Positions 11,436 to 22,499 of a stretch of DNA of 64,000 nucleotides are shown piece by piece. The stretch lies in assembly GCA_917880885.1 (NCBI GenBank), contig OU862907.1:71109072-71173071 (forward strand), in the 5' to 3' direction. Position 1 is the stretch's first letter, and each line of letters starts with the position of its first letter. The notes beneath the pieces are model-generated. The model worked only from the letters and a program-made list of their open reading frames with translations, had not been told where the DNA came from and ran no database searches. The position numbers were made by a program, and so were the translations under genes. This stretch comes from Limnephilus marmoratus (taxonomy: Eukaryota; Arthropoda; Insecta; Trichoptera; Limnephilidae).

Positions 11436-11700
11436 TTTTGGAGGTGGGTAGGCGGTTATTGGATAGCCAAAACCTCTGCCATAGGTCACCCCAAATGGTT
11501 CGCTACTTTTGGTGACTTAGTAGAGGTGGAATCTTGACTGCAGATGCGACTGCCCACCAACTGCGTGGCAGGTCACATCAGAAGAGACTGGTCCAGGAAT
11601 ACTTTTTCACCTCTCCAACAGGACTCTCTCGGAACATCGCCTTGCACCACCACCCCTTTCCCCGTCCCCCATATTTGTGTACCTATATAAACCGTGAGTT
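11436..11700 (+). repeat. S-family short interspersed repeat, copy 2
   Basis: TTTTGGAGGTGGGTAGGCGG is followed by GGATAGCCAAAACCTCTGCC and the CATAGGTCACCCCAAATGG block. Inverted homologues lie at 22500-22905 and 52040-52400. Confidence 0.65.
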
Positions 11701-11717
11701 ATGAATATTTTTTGCCA

Positions 11718-11780
11718 GTCTGAAGATGGCCTTGACAGGCTGAAACCGGATTCGGTTAAATTTATTTATTTATTTAATTT
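11718..11780 (+). ncRNA. Degenerate hammerhead-like core beside an (ATTT)n tail
   Basis: CTGAAGA, a GGCC/GGCT stem with loop TTGACA, and GAAACCGG resemble the conserved boxes of hammerhead ribozymes and match the layout of the better motif at 20281-20330. The cleavage-site U is changed (GGA). The (ATTT)n run that follows is also the expected 3' tail of the minus-strand LINE starting here. Confidence 0.3.
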
Positions 11781-11800
11781 ACGCCCAGGGGGCTTTTACA

Positions 11801-12176
11801 TAAGACCTAAGCTACACGAGCGGTTCTCCCGCTGCGGGAAACCGCTCGAGAAAGCTGGCAGCACATACAAACTACACGGGTGGCGGTTTTCTGCCAAGCT
11901 ACACGAGCGGTTCTACCGCCGCGGGAAACCGCCCGATCCTACCGATCAACAACATTCTCTCGCACGAAATGATGCAATCGCGGGAAACCGCCCGTGTAGT
12001 TTGAACTTGCGGTTTCCCGCGGCGGGAGACCCGCTGCATGTTGCGGGCGAATTTCTCCCGCGAGCTCCCGCGGCGGGAGAACCGCTCGTGTAGTTTGCGC
12101 CATACAACGCTCATAGTAAATTGTGTCTGCTGCGGTTTCCCGCAGCGGGAGAACCGCTCGTGTAGTTTAGGCCTTA
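11801..12176. mobile_element. GC-rich foldback MITE
   Basis: The left end TAAGACCTAAGCTACACGAG is inverted at the right end (CTCGTGTAGTTTAGGCCTTA), and the match extends to about 43-45 bp. Inside are at least six copies of a palindromic module (GCGGTTCTCCCGC...GCGGGAAACCGC), so the element folds into several strong hairpins. It has no coding potential and is far more GC-rich than its surroundings. Confidence 0.75.
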
Positions 12177-14449
12177 ATGTATAAAGACAGTACAATTTTA
12201 ACGCAAGAAAGAAAAATATAATATAAATAATAGTTACAATAGAAAACAAAAATACAAACATGAAATAAAAGTAACAAAAATTTAAAAGTACAGTGAAAAA
12301 TAAAAACAATAAAGTTGCTATAAAAAAAAAATACATGCATGATATAAATATACAAGGAACAAAAATTGTAAAGTAAAGTCATCAGATGTGTTTCAAAATT
12401 TACAACAATAATCATGAATAACAAACACCTAAGTACTTATTAGTCAATCATAGCGCGAAACCGCTATATGTAGATGGTAGGTTCGTGAGTTGCAGGGGTT
12501 CGAAACTTTTCAATTTGAATTTTAAAGTCGATGAAGTAAATTTACAAAAAAAAAATCCTTAGTGAGCATTTAAAATATAGATAAATGATTTTATTATTTC
12601 ATGTTTATACTGTATCAGTGACATATTCCTTATATCTATGTGCGAATACATATTACCCAAGTTTTGAATTCTATATAGTGGTATATTGAATTGTGCCCTA
12701 GTCGTAGTATTGCCAGAATAAAAGGGTAGTACTGACCTTGTATTTCTGGCTGGCACATTAAAATTTATGAGCGCCAAGAATTCAGGGCTGTCAATTGTAT
12801 TATGCAAGATTTTAAATAAAAATACTAGATCGGAAACAGTTCTTCTGTCACACAAATTTAATAGATTAGATAATTGCAGTAGATAAGTGTAGTTTAATTG
12901 TTATTTTGGTATTTTTAGTTTATAATTTAAAAAGCTTAGGATTTTTTTTTGTACTCTTTCTATTGTTTGAGAATGCACGTCATAATGAAGAGACCACACA
13001 GTTGAGTTATATTCAACCTGACTCCTCACTAGTGATGTGTACAGAAGTTTTAATGTCTTTGAAATCTTTAGCCACTCTTAGTACAAAACCTAACATTTTT
13101 AAACCCTTCTTTGAGATATTTTCAATGTGTGGTATGAAGCTAAATTTGGTGTCGAAAGTAACACCTAAGTCATTAATTTCAGAAACAGATTCGAGAATGA
13201 AGTTATTGATTGTGTAATTGAAAAAAATTGGATTTTTTATTTTATAAAATCTCATAGTTATACATTTATTAACATTAAGGTATAGCTTGTTATCGCTACA
13301 CCACTCAACTAATTTTGACAAGTTTGCTGAGAGAATATAACAGTCATCCAGGCTACGAATTGCTTTAAAGAGTTTCAAATCATCTGCGAACATAAGTAGG
13401 TCGATGTCATTAAAAATATTACAAATGTCGTTTACAAAAAAGATAAATAATACAGGTCCGAGGTGGGAACCTTGCGGAACACCACTGGATGCAAAAAAAT
13501 CATACGATGATTCCCCATTTAGTTTAACACTAAGTTTTCGGTTTGAAAGATAGCTTATAAACCAAAGCAACATATTACCACGAACTCCAGCTTTAAACAG
13601 TTTTTCTACAAGAATGGCGTGAGAAACCTTATCGAACGCCTTGCTGAAGTCAGTGTAAATTGAGTCAACTTGAAGCTTCTTCGCCATTGCATCGGAAATG
13701 AAATTTTGATATAAAATGTGGTTAGTTAGTGTTGACTTGCCGGCCATAAAACCATGCTGTTCAGGACATATATTATATTTAAATGAGCTAGTTATTTTAT
13801 CCAAAATCAGTTTCTCAAACAGTTTTGGAATTGTTGATAGTATGCATATAGGTCTATAATTAGTTACTTCGTTTTTATCCCCTTTTTTGAAAATAGGTGT
13901 TACATAACTATCAGTGGCGTAGCTAGCATGGGTGGCACCCGGGGCGGAAAACGCGGTGTCACCCCCCCCCCCCCCCCCCCATATATATATTTTTTTAATT
14001 TCAAAACACAAATTTCTAGCTAGTCAAATATGTAAAAAAAAATTGTTATCCTCAAAATTAAAACACTTTTAAAAACACTAACAGAATAACAGCTTTTTCA
14101 ACAATCGATTGGTGATAATTTCCTTCGCGAGTTCCCGTCAATCACAATGTACGAAAGAAATGAGAATGACACAGGGGAAAAGCGAGGAATATTTCACGGG
14201 AATCCCCAATAAATCAATAGTAAGAGCTAGGAACGAAAATAAAATAACAGAATTTTTGGGGAATGCTGACCGACCGAGCCATATAGCTACAAATAACAGA
14301 GTTCCGTGTGGAGTCTTCAATTCTAATATGCTGCAAAAATCTGAAGAAAATCATTTGCTGTCATGAAAACATAATAACCAATACTTAGTTTAAAACCAGT
14401 TTTGTGTTCAGAGTGTAAGGATAAAATTTCAATCGTGAAATAGTAAAGA

Positions 14450-14565
14450 GGGCTTTCAAGTATAGCGTAACGCAATTTTCGACCCTATCTCCCCCCATGC
14501 AAAGCGCCGTAACATTTTTCTGCACCTCCCTCTCCCTAAACGTTACGTAACACCCAAGTGACTAT
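14450..14565. repeat. Long complex TIR of the GTTACGTAAC element family
   Basis: The sequence TTCAAGTATAGCGTAACGCA, then C-rich blocks, GCGCCGTAAC and ACGTTACGTAACACCC, is an inverted, older copy of the right terminus at 63015-63136. The matching opposite end is missing here, so the captured element is truncated. Confidence 0.65.
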
Positions 14566-14939
14566 TTTTACCTAAAAGTCTCAATTAAATTGCGCAAAGT
14601 ACTGGAAAGTCTTTTTCTTGTTTTAATCACGTTTGCGGTAAAAATAAAACAAGAGATTTCAAACTCGCAATAGGTCCATGCGTATATTGTTTATTTTATT
14701 GTTTTAAATTGTAATTCATAAACAAATTGGGAAAATATTATTATTTTTATCGGCCTTGCATTCCTTCCGGATCTCATCAATTTTGTCTTACCTTTAATAC
14801 ACCTGCATGGTTTTACAACACATACTTCGTTTTACATTAGCTACACTGAGGAGGCCCTGAAGAAAGTAATTTTACAAAGGTTTCCATATGGAGCAACACT
14901 TTACTCCACTATGATTCATAAGCTTACTCAGAGTGGCGT

Positions 14940-15762
14940 AAAACCTTTTTCATGATCTGAATGCAGATATACAAGTCCTCAAAACGAAGATTTAAAAGTC
15001 CACAGTATGATTCACAAAAGAAAAAAACCTTTTTCATGTCCTGATTGTAACTATTCGTGTTCTCAAAATGGATACATAAGAAGTCAGTTGCTGACTCAGT
15101 GTGGAGAAAAACCTTTTTCATGTTCCAACTGCAACTATTCTTGTACTATAAAGAGAAATCTAAAATTCACACGATTACCGACAGTAGAAAAAAACCTATT
15201 TTATGTCCTGACTGCAACTATTCTTATTCTTGAAAAAATAACTAAAACGGCATTGCTAACTCACAGTGATGAAAAACCTTTTTCTTGTCCCGACTGTAAG
15301 TATTCATGCGCTACAAAACGGTATCCAAAAATTCACATGCTTACCCATACTGGACAAAAACCTTTTTCATGTCCCGACTGCAGTAATACAAGTTTTCAAA
15401 GGAAAAATTTAAAAATCCGCAGTACGTTTCACAGAAGAGAAAAACCTTTTTCATGTCCTGATTGTAACTATTCGTGTTCTCAAAGGGGATACATAAGAAG
15501 TCAGTTGCTGACTCAGTGCGGAGAAAAACCTTTTTCATGTTCCAACTGCAACTATTCATGTACTATGAAGAGAAATCTAAAAATCACACGTTTACCGACA
15601 GTGGAAAAAAACCTATTTCTTGTCCTGACTGCAACTATTCTTATTCTCGAAAAAAATAACTAAAACGGCACTTGCTAACTCACAGTGATGAAAAACCTTT
15701 TTCTTGTCCCGACTGTAACTATTCATGCGCTACAAAACGGTATCTAAAAATTCACACTTAAC
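14940..15762 (+). pseudogene. C2H2 ZF array inside the hAT-type element
   Basis: About ten C2H2 fingers are present, with mixed linkers (S-D-E-K-P-F, T-G-Q-K-P-F, C-G-E-K-P-F). Two blocks are tandem duplicates offset by 417 bp (the C-P-D-C-N-Y-S-C-S-Q fingers at 15041 and 15458). Frames shift near 15180 and 15600 in both copies, and several fingers have lost the second His (R-S-Q, F-T-R). An inverted homologue is at 61345-62600. No start, exon 1-type sequence or promoter was seen, so this is a passenger fragment, not a gene. Confidence 0.75.
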
Positions 15763-17625
15763 TACCTTGTTTTACAAACTGGTCTTTCAGCACTAATAAA
15801 CACGCTAACACAATAATAACTTATTCACTAATTCATGTCAGTCCATAGATAACAATTCACTTCACGAGTCTACGTTAATCACAATATACGAACGAAATTA
15901 GAATGACACAAGGAATATTTCAGGGAAATCCCCGACTGAGCTAGGAACAAAAAAAATATTTCCCCGATCAACCGAGCCATAGAGCAAAATAACAGTCAGT
16001 GTTAACGTGTAAAATATTTTTTACGGCAATTTTGCACTTTCGTAAGTTTTTTCTCCACGTTTGAGTGTCACCCCCTCCTCGGGTGGCACCCGGGGCGGTC
16101 CGCCCCCCCCGCCCCCCCCTCGCTACGCTACTGATAACTATGTTTCCATAGATCAGGAAATTTACCTTTTGACAAAGAACGATTAAATAGTGTGTATAGG
16201 GGATAAGCAAGAACGGCGACATACTGCTGCAAGATTAAAGGTGGAATGTTATCAGGACCGGCATTTTTATTGGGATCTAGAAGTTTAATTTGTTTTATAA
16301 TTTCGTTTAGTTCGATGTGCACATGTGACAGGTTTATATTGAAACTGGGAGTATAGTTAGGTAAGGAGAACTGATTGGGTTGACTTTTATCGTAAACGTT
16401 TTTGAAATAGTTGGCAAAAAGATCGACAATATTTTTGGTGCCATCAGCCTTTCTGCCTTCAAAATACATAGTATTTGGTATATCAGAGTCACCACTTCTT
16501 AATGTTTTGCTGAATCGCCAAAAACGTTTTATATTGTTAAAAATATCATTCTCTGTCTGCTTAATATAGTCGTTATAAAATGCCCTTGATAGTTTATTAC
16601 AATCACTTCTAATTTTGGAGAATTCTATATACAACTGCGATGTTCCGTGATCCTTATACAGTTTGTGAGCTATTTTTTTACGTGTTATTAAATTAATCAA
16701 ATCTTTATTAAACCATACTGAATATTTAGATTCTTTATATTGAGTGTAAGGGACAAAGCGATTTATATGATTACTAAGAATTAAGTAAAACTGTTCAGTA
16801 GTACGATTTAAATCATCACTATCTAAGAAAGACCAGTCAACCAATTAAAGAGAGTCACACATACCCTAATAATCTGCCTTTCTGAAATTGTAGCATGATC
16901 TCGTAGACTTCAGAATTTTTTCGCCAGTTATGTCAGTTAAACAAAATTTAGTGGAGGATGATTGACGTCAGGGGGTATGACAACTTCTATGGCCTTACTC
17001 ACTTTGATACATTGAGAATTGAAGAATACGAGATCCAATACGCGATTGTTAATGTTTCTGACAATATTACGTTGAGTTAAGTTTAAATATATTGACATGT
17101 CGAGTATTACTCTTTCACTTTCCGAGATAGTGGTATTACAAGTATTCGACAATTCGGGGTCGTGCAAATTCCAATTTACATTAGGAAGATTGTAATCACC
17201 TACGGCAATAAATTTGGCATCAGGATATTTTGTTCTTATTATTTCTACGTCTTCATAATGGTTTTTTAAGACAAGAATGTTGGCCGAGGGGGGTATGTAT
17301 ACAGAACTAATTATTAATTTCTCACTTTTACATTTCACCAATACAAACAATCGTTTAACGTTACTATTTTTTGTGTTTAATTTCTTAAAAGTAAATTTTA
17401 TTTTAATTGCGACGAGGACACCACCTCCTCTTGATTTAGAACTGGTAGCACGATTTCTGTCCATCCTGTAAACATTATACTAGGATAATCCTAGTTCAGA
17501 AGAATTGATGGATGGATCTAACCATGTTTCAGTCAGTACCACGGCTTCACATATTATTGATGGTATGCAAATTCTGAAGTTATCAAGTTTTGTTCGCAGC
17601 CCACGTACATTTTGATAATAAAGGT

Positions 17626-18354
17626 TCAGTGTGCTGGATTTTGGTAGTTTTTTGTTTGAGCCATCACGATTTTTAGTGTTGAGTTGACATATTTTATAGT
17701 TAAATTTGTTTCGCCGTTTTTTAGTCTTGATTCAAGCTCACTTCGTAAAAGAGCAAGTTCGTTTCTTTGAAGAGTAGTGAGGTCGTTTGCTGCCTTGACA
17801 CGGTTTTCCAATTTTGTTCTGTTCATCAGAATGGATTTGGAAGTTGTTGAATCTTTGAATTCGATCTTGATGGGCCTTGTTTGGTCAGGTTTCTTGATTC
17901 CCAAACGGTGGATCTTGATCTCATTGGGATTAAAGATGTTTTCGAATCCTTCAAGGGAAGATGAAACCTTATGTGTATCTTCAGTGATTCTTGTTGCAGT
18001 TGACAGGGAATTGCTTTCGGGGATGTTAAATAGTATAATATTTTTAGATCTTAGCTTCCTTTCCTCCAACTCAGTTAGCATCTCACAGATGTCGGTCACA
18101 TTGTTTGCGGGTGACGGGTTTTGATATGGAATGTTTTTTTTCCTTTCTTTGAATGCCTGCAGTTCACCTTCCAAGGTGCCAGTTTTGGCAGCTACCGCTG
18201 CCGACAGGCTGCCAATTGCGGCTAAGATGTCGCATGATATCGGAGTTATTTTTGCAATTTGGTCCTTGTTGAATTTATTACTAGGGTCAAAAAGTACCTT
18301 GTTAATAGCGTTTACTGCCCTTTCTGCGTTGGCGATAAATGACTGAACGTCCAT
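17626..18354 (-). CDS. LINE ORF1 protein (nucleic-acid-binding, RRM-like core)
   Basis: This is an intact 242-codon frame starting at the ATG at 18354. The first ~110 residues are helical. A leucine/Glu-rich stretch (M-L-T-E-L-E-E-R-K) leads into R-S-K-N-I-I-L-F-N-I-P-E-S, the start of the RRM-like domain found in ORF1 of CR1/jockey-type LINEs, and then a basic C-terminus. No CCHC knuckle is present. ORF1 proteins coat LINE RNA in the cytoplasm and assist target-primed reverse transcription. ORF2 begins immediately downstream in another frame. It is the best preserved part of this copy. Confidence 0.75.
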   Translation of the reverse strand: MDVQSFIANAERAVNAINKVLFDPSNKFNKDQIAKITPISCDILAAIGSLSAAVAAKTGTLEGELQAFKERKKNIPYQNPSPANNVTDICEMLTELEERKLRSKNIILFNIPESNSLSTATRITEDTHKVSSSLEGFENIFNPNEIKIHRLGIKKPDQTRPIKIEFKDSTTSKSILMNRTKLENRVKAANDLTTLQRNELALLRSELESRLKNGETNLTIKYVNSTLKIVMAQTKNYQNPAH

Positions 18355-18560
18355 TGTGAAAATTAAGTTTTTATTTTTTATAATTTTTGTTAAATAAAAT
18401 GTAAAACTTTATTTCAAACCACTGGTTGAGCTTCACTGTCACAAGTTTCGGATAGGTAGTTCGTATAGGTACTGTTCTTGTCAAGTGTACTGTTTTTGAT
18501 TTAATGGTAATAAACACTAAAACCGGAGATTTTAACACTTTACTTAACTAAAGTTAGCAC

Positions 18561-18799
18561 TGTTTAATCTAGTGTATAATTTTATTGTTCAGATTTGAAG
18601 AAAGTAAGTTTATTTTACTATTTAAAATGGAGATAATGTTTTGACGTTTGCACTGTATTGCATTTGCTTTTTTGGTAAAAGAACTAAATAAAATTAAGTA
18701 GAAAAAGTAGTTTTTTCGTTTTATTATAATATATTATAATGATTCCACCATGAATTGTCAGTGTCAAAAATATAAATATTAAGAGATTAAAGATTTCAC
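18561..18799. other. AT-rich junction between the LINE and the next LINE fragment
   Basis: The LINE 5' UTR (18355-18560) runs into about 240 bp of AT-rich sequence with no recognisable gene or repeat. Confidence 0.4.
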
Positions 18800-19490
18800 G
18801 GCTGTTTTGCTGTTTTTGCACATCACGGGGTAAAGGACGTATATGACACGGGTAGCTGATTTGAGTTTGTCCTGTATGTGGTGGCGCCGTGGCGCGAAGT
18901 GGTTTTAGAATCTAAGTTAGGCCAAAGTACTTCATGGTTATGAAACATGGTACATAGGTTCGGCGGATGTTTAGGGTTTCCTCTACTGACTTTGGTGGCC
19001 ACGATTTTGGTGGGGTTGACTGAGATTCTACATTTTATGAAAAATGCTTCTAGAAGTAAAAGATGTGATTGAACTCGTAGGGTGCAATTCAGAGCACTTA
19101 CTGAGCTTATAAAGAGAAGGGTGTCATCGGCTAATTGGACTATTATGGTGTACCTGTCGTTGAGGAGTATTCGTACATCGCACGAATATATGTTGCAGAA
19201 GGTTGGGGCTTGGGGGGACTCCAACTGAGTTTCCTTTCAGTGGTGTGGTGGCCATTTGGTTTAATTGTAAAGGTGCGTGGGAAGCAGGGTACGTATTGTA
19301 CAAAAGAAGGATCGAAACCGAGTTCGCACACTGTGTAGATTAGGGCTTCGTGCCAACCCATGTCGAAGGATTTTACGATGTCAAGTGAGACTATTGTGGA
19401 GTGGATGTGGGTGAAAGCCGTGCCTTTTGTGTTTGACTATTCGGAGAAGCTGGTGAAGCTGGTGTTGGGTTGAGTTGTTTTTAGTATAGT
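18800..19490 (-). pseudogene. LINE-H reverse-transcriptase fragment
   Basis: The minus-strand translation shows D-M-G-W-H-E-A-L-I-Y-T-V-C-E-L-G-F-D-P near 19375-19315, then V-Q-L-A-D-D-T-L-L-F-I-S near 19140-19105 (the A-D-D catalytic box) and C-R-I-S-V-N-P-T-K near 19035. Frames are broken around 19225. An inverted homologue is at 57290-57615. Confidence 0.7.
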
Positions 19491-19614
19491 GTAGCGACCG
19501 TGATTTTTGCAACGATTTTACCTATCGAGGGAAGTGGGATATTTTGTCTAATAATTTCATCCAGAAGTAAATCTATGCCCGGTTTTGTGATTTTTATGTA
19601 ATTTTGCGACGGTG

Positions 19615-19990
19615 ATTTTTATATTAGCTCCACACAGGAGGCGCAGAGAAATATAATTCCCCTCGGGGCCTATGTCATTTTTTATGATGCTGTCTGGAGG
19701 GTGTGTTAGAGAAAGGTAGGAGAAAAAGTTCTAGATAGGAAAAAGGTAAGAGGTATGAGGGGTGGGTAGGTATCTGGGTCAGTTTGTCCAGTAGTGACGG
19801 ACGAATGAATTCATTCCTTCCAATGCGGTGCAAATCCTACTGAGTCTTGCTGGAGAGTTCAAAAGATCTCCCTCAACTTCGTGTTTTTTAAGCCGTGTTT
19901 GGTTACCGAATCTGAGTATTCAGGAACATCCCCGCATTCCTCTTCCCCTCTCCAGAACCTTAAGCCTCAAATAACAAGTATTGGGGATAC
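19615..19990 (-). repeat. S-family / LINE-H 3' tail, minus-strand copy
   Basis: The minus-strand 3' end is visible as ATTAGCTCCACACAGGAGGC, followed by a hairpin remnant (CAGAGAAATATAATTCCCCTCGGGGCC) and the CTCTCCAGCAAGACTCAGTA block. It is homologous in inverted form to 57010-57290, and part of the flank at 19880-20010 matches 56100-56290. Confidence 0.6.
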
Positions 19991-20238
19991 AAAAGTCTCA
20001 CTAGCTGGTAGCAGTTGGGACGCTTCTACAGTGCTATAATAAATAACTAAACATTATTAAAATAAAAACATTGGTGTTTTTCTCTAATATAAATAAGCAT
20101 GCAACGTTTATTTTTTTCAAACACGAATAGTTCAATTCGGAAAATAAATTAGGTTTTCTCCAGTATGGGAAAGCATGTGAGGTATGAAAGTTCAGTCTAG
20201 AGAAAATGAATAAATAAAGTTGGAACACAAGTAAGGTT

Positions 20239-20851
20239 ACAATAAAAAACACATAAATTTGTTAAAGACCACTATTATTTTAAAACACTCTACCGGTTTC
20301 GGAAGCACCCTTCCTTCGTCAGGAGAATATTATAACTAAACTATGATACAGAATGTTAGGTGTTTGAGTGGGAGGTGAGCGAAGGGGTGAGGGTAATTGC
20401 GGGATTTCCGGAAAGAACAGAGCGGTTAATTGGAAAAATATTTAGAATGGGATTGAAAGATAAATTAATTTGGTTATTCAAAATACTAGCATTATTATTT
20501 AGGGATTTTCTGATTTCTAGTGCTTCTAAATTATCTAATTTTTTGCTTTTATTATTACGGTGAAGAATTTTAACCCCTGTGTCCTTATTAAAAGTGTGAT
20601 CTGTGGAAATTAGGTGATTAGCAAACTCTGAAAAATTATTATTATTTAAGCATCTTCAATGTTCTGTGATTCTAATGTTTACATTTCTAGTTGTTTTACC
20701 TATGTAGAACGAAGGACAATCATTGCAACATAGTTGGTAAATGCCTGAGTGGCTTAATTTATGATCTCTGTGTTTCTGTGATCTGATGTTTTTTGTTGTT
20801 TTTTTTTATTGTAAATTATGGCGAGCCACAAAGTAAGTGCTTTTTACAAAT
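20239..20851 (-). mobile_element. 5'-truncated Penelope-like element with GIY-YIG endonuclease
   Basis: On the minus strand, 20765-20400 translates to G-I-Y-Q-L followed by C-P-S-F-Y-I-G-K-T-T-R and later L-E-A-L-E-I-R and I-L-N-N-Q-I. These are the hallmarks of the C-terminal GIY-YIG endonuclease of Penelope-like retroelements. One in-frame stop follows the R-I-T-E-H segment. The element is flanked by the 12-bp duplication ACAAGTAAGGTT (20227-20238, 20852-20863), and the inverted ZF copy near 55906 shows the empty site. The hammerhead-like motif lies close to its 3' end. Confidence 0.8.
20281..20330 (-). ncRNA. Hammerhead-ribozyme-like motif in the Penelope-like element
   Basis: On the minus strand: a CTC/GAG stem I segment, CTGACGA, a GGAAG-GGTG-CTTCC stem-loop, then GAAACCGGTA. 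This follows the order CUGANGA, stem II, GAAA, stem III (ACC/GGU), UH cleavage site. Stem III has no loop, so cleavage would need a dimer, as reported for Penelope-like elements. One extra A lies between CUGACGA and stem II, which is non-canonical. Confidence 0.45.
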
Positions 20852-21430
20852 ACAAGTAAGGTTTTCTCCTATGTGGGTAAACAGGTGATGTTTTAGATTT
20901 ACCATTTAGAATATGAGAAAAGTTTTTAAATTTTGTTTTAGAACATTAATAAGATTTTTCCGCAGAATGAGTACGCATGTGCCGATTTAAATTTCCTATT
21001 TGAGAACACGAATAGTTGCAATTACAACATGAATACGGTTATTCTCCAGTATGGGTAAGCGCATGAGATAATAAAGATTTTTTTTCTGAACATAAATAAC
21101 TGCAGTAGGGAAATGAATATGGTTTTTCTCCAGAATGGGTACGCAAGTGCCTGTTTAAATTTCCTATTTGTGAACATGAGTAGTTGCAAATGAAACACGA
21201 ATATGGTTTTTTTCCAGTTTGGGTAAGCGTATGATTTAATAAAGCTTTTTTTTCTGAACTTGAATAGCTGCAGTAGGGACATAAGTAAGGTTTTTTATAA
21301 GAATGAGTACGCATGTGCCTGTTTAAATTTCCTGTTTGAGAACAGGAATAGTAGCAAAGGTACAATATAGGTTTTTTCTCTAGTATGTGTGCACAAGTGC
21401 AGGGCTAACGTTAACTCACGTAAGCAGGAG

Positions 21431-22499
21431 TAGTAACAAAGGGAAAATGATAATAAAATGCACTAGATACACTTAAAAGCAATAGTATATAATGTATGTT
21501 AATTATTGGTTATATGTATGACTGTAAATGTGCATTTAAAATAAAATTAAAATGGTTTTCGAAATAATATGAAGATTTTATTTGAACAAAGTTTGAGTTT
21601 TGGGAAGCACCACAATTCATATTGGGCTAGTAATTACAAATTTATATATTTTTTTACTATAGCTACATTGGATTTTATAAAACACGTAATTTGAATTTAA
21701 TGGAAAGTCTAACTCCATACCATCCGAAATTATTTTGACAGAATCTGACCACAGCAACTGAATTAAATCTTAATTATTATTTTTAATTGTAAAACTAGCG
21801 TTTTTAAGACAACATTTTTTATGCATAGCACAAAGGGTAACTGTGTTGTGAGTTAAATCTGTTGCTAACTTTTTCTGGTTATTTTAATAATTTAAACATA
21901 CTAAAAAAACAGAGAGATGTCAATGCATACGACTTTGTACGAAACAATAAAAACAGAGAGATGTCAATGCATACAACTTTGTACTATAAAGGTGGATGGG
22001 AGATTGTATGCTCACACGCCAATCACTTATGTTATATCAGAATGTCACGGGTTTCTTTTCAATAACTAGTCGAATTCTTTTCTGACTCCGATATATTTAA
22101 GATTCGGTAAATTATAATACGACAATAAAATTTAAACCGTAGGTTGAACTATGAGGATAGTAACCTTCACACACAGCAGCCAGACCCAACGAATAAGCAA
22201 GAATGATTTTTACCATTTTTCTAATCTGACAGCGACCGGTAGAATGAGCTAGAATGTCAGTGTTGCCATTCTATAACAATATTTTTATGGCTGTTGGCTG
22301 CTGTGCTTAGGTACTATCCACAGGACGTAACAATTAAAACAGAGAGATGTCAATGCATACAACTTTGTACGAAACAATAAAAAAACAAAATACTTACCAG
22401 ATTCCCAAATTAATGGTAAATATACATATTTAAAAAAATATGTATATATAAATTACATAGGTTTTTTTTATGACGTAAAAAATAAAATTTAAAATATTT
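21431..22499. other. Repeat-derived region without genes; short direct repeats
   Basis: 21500-21640 is the flank shared (inverted) with 55300-55450. A roughly 42-bp unit (AACAGAGAGATGTCAATGCA...) occurs at 21908, 21952 and 22337, the last two separated by a 340-bp unrelated insert. 21715-22400 is also directly similar to 51800-51990. No coding sequence was seen. Confidence 0.5.

Larger units (their letters stand above)
13912..16133. mobile_element. hAT-type non-autonomous element with 8-bp target duplication
   Basis: It begins CAGTGGCGTAGC and ends GCTACGCTACTG, with the adjoining GGTGGCACCCGGGGCGG also inverted (near 13930 and 16090). ATAACTAT flanks both sides (13904-13911, 16134-16141), the 8-bp duplication of hAT elements. 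Removing it with one duplication rejoins the LINE RT frame through codons His-Ser-Tyr. It carries no transposase. Its centre is filled by another TIR-end segment and a ZF array (14450-15770). Confidence 0.85.
12559..17640 (-). pseudogene. LINE ORF2: endonuclease and reverse transcriptase, disrupted
   Basis: The endonuclease spans about 17630-16940 (N-V-R-G-L-R-T-K, T-E-T-W-L, V-Y-I-P-P, G-D-Y-N-L-P). A linker runs 16844-16140 and includes the RT entry motif A-G-P-D-N-I-P-P. After the hAT insert, RT continues 13905-13013 with D-F-S-K-A-F-D, G-V-P-Q-G-S and an intact F-A-D-D active site. The C-terminus is at 13010-12559. Lesions: a frameshift near 17465, a break near 16850-16930, a 1-nt frameshift near 13030, a TAA near 12930 and the 2.2-kb insert. 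It would nick target DNA and reverse-transcribe its RNA if intact. It is not functional here. Confidence 0.8.
11757..18560 (-). mobile_element. Nearly full-length jockey/CR1-type LINE, interrupted by a hAT-like element
   Basis: ORF1, endonuclease, RT and C-terminal domains occur in order on the minus strand. The 3' end is probably the (AAAT)n tail at 11757-11780; the 5' end near 18560 is approximate. Insertions: foldback MITE (11801-12176) in the 3' UTR and the hAT-type element (13912-16133) in ORF2. Few other lesions are present, so this copy is fairly young. Confidence 0.75.
20010..21430 (-). pseudogene. C2H2 ZF array (Y-type fingers) split by a Penelope-like element
   Basis: On the minus strand, 21430-20860 encodes about six fingers such as C-P-Y-C-S-Y-S-S-S-E-K-K-A-L-L-N-H with H-S-G-E-K-P-Y and T-G-K-K-P-Y linkers. 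The open part is 21365-21039. The array continues, decayed, at 20238-20010. The first finger has lost a Cys (F-P-Y-C) and a frameshift follows near 21039. The array belongs to a different subfamily from the S-G-T-K-P-F arrays. An inverted, uninterrupted homologue lies at 55500-56080. No upstream exon is visible. Confidence 0.7.

Noticed and set aside
13961..13992. C run followed by (AT)n as a regulatory element
   Set aside because: Simple low-complexity sequence at the edge of the hAT-type terminus.
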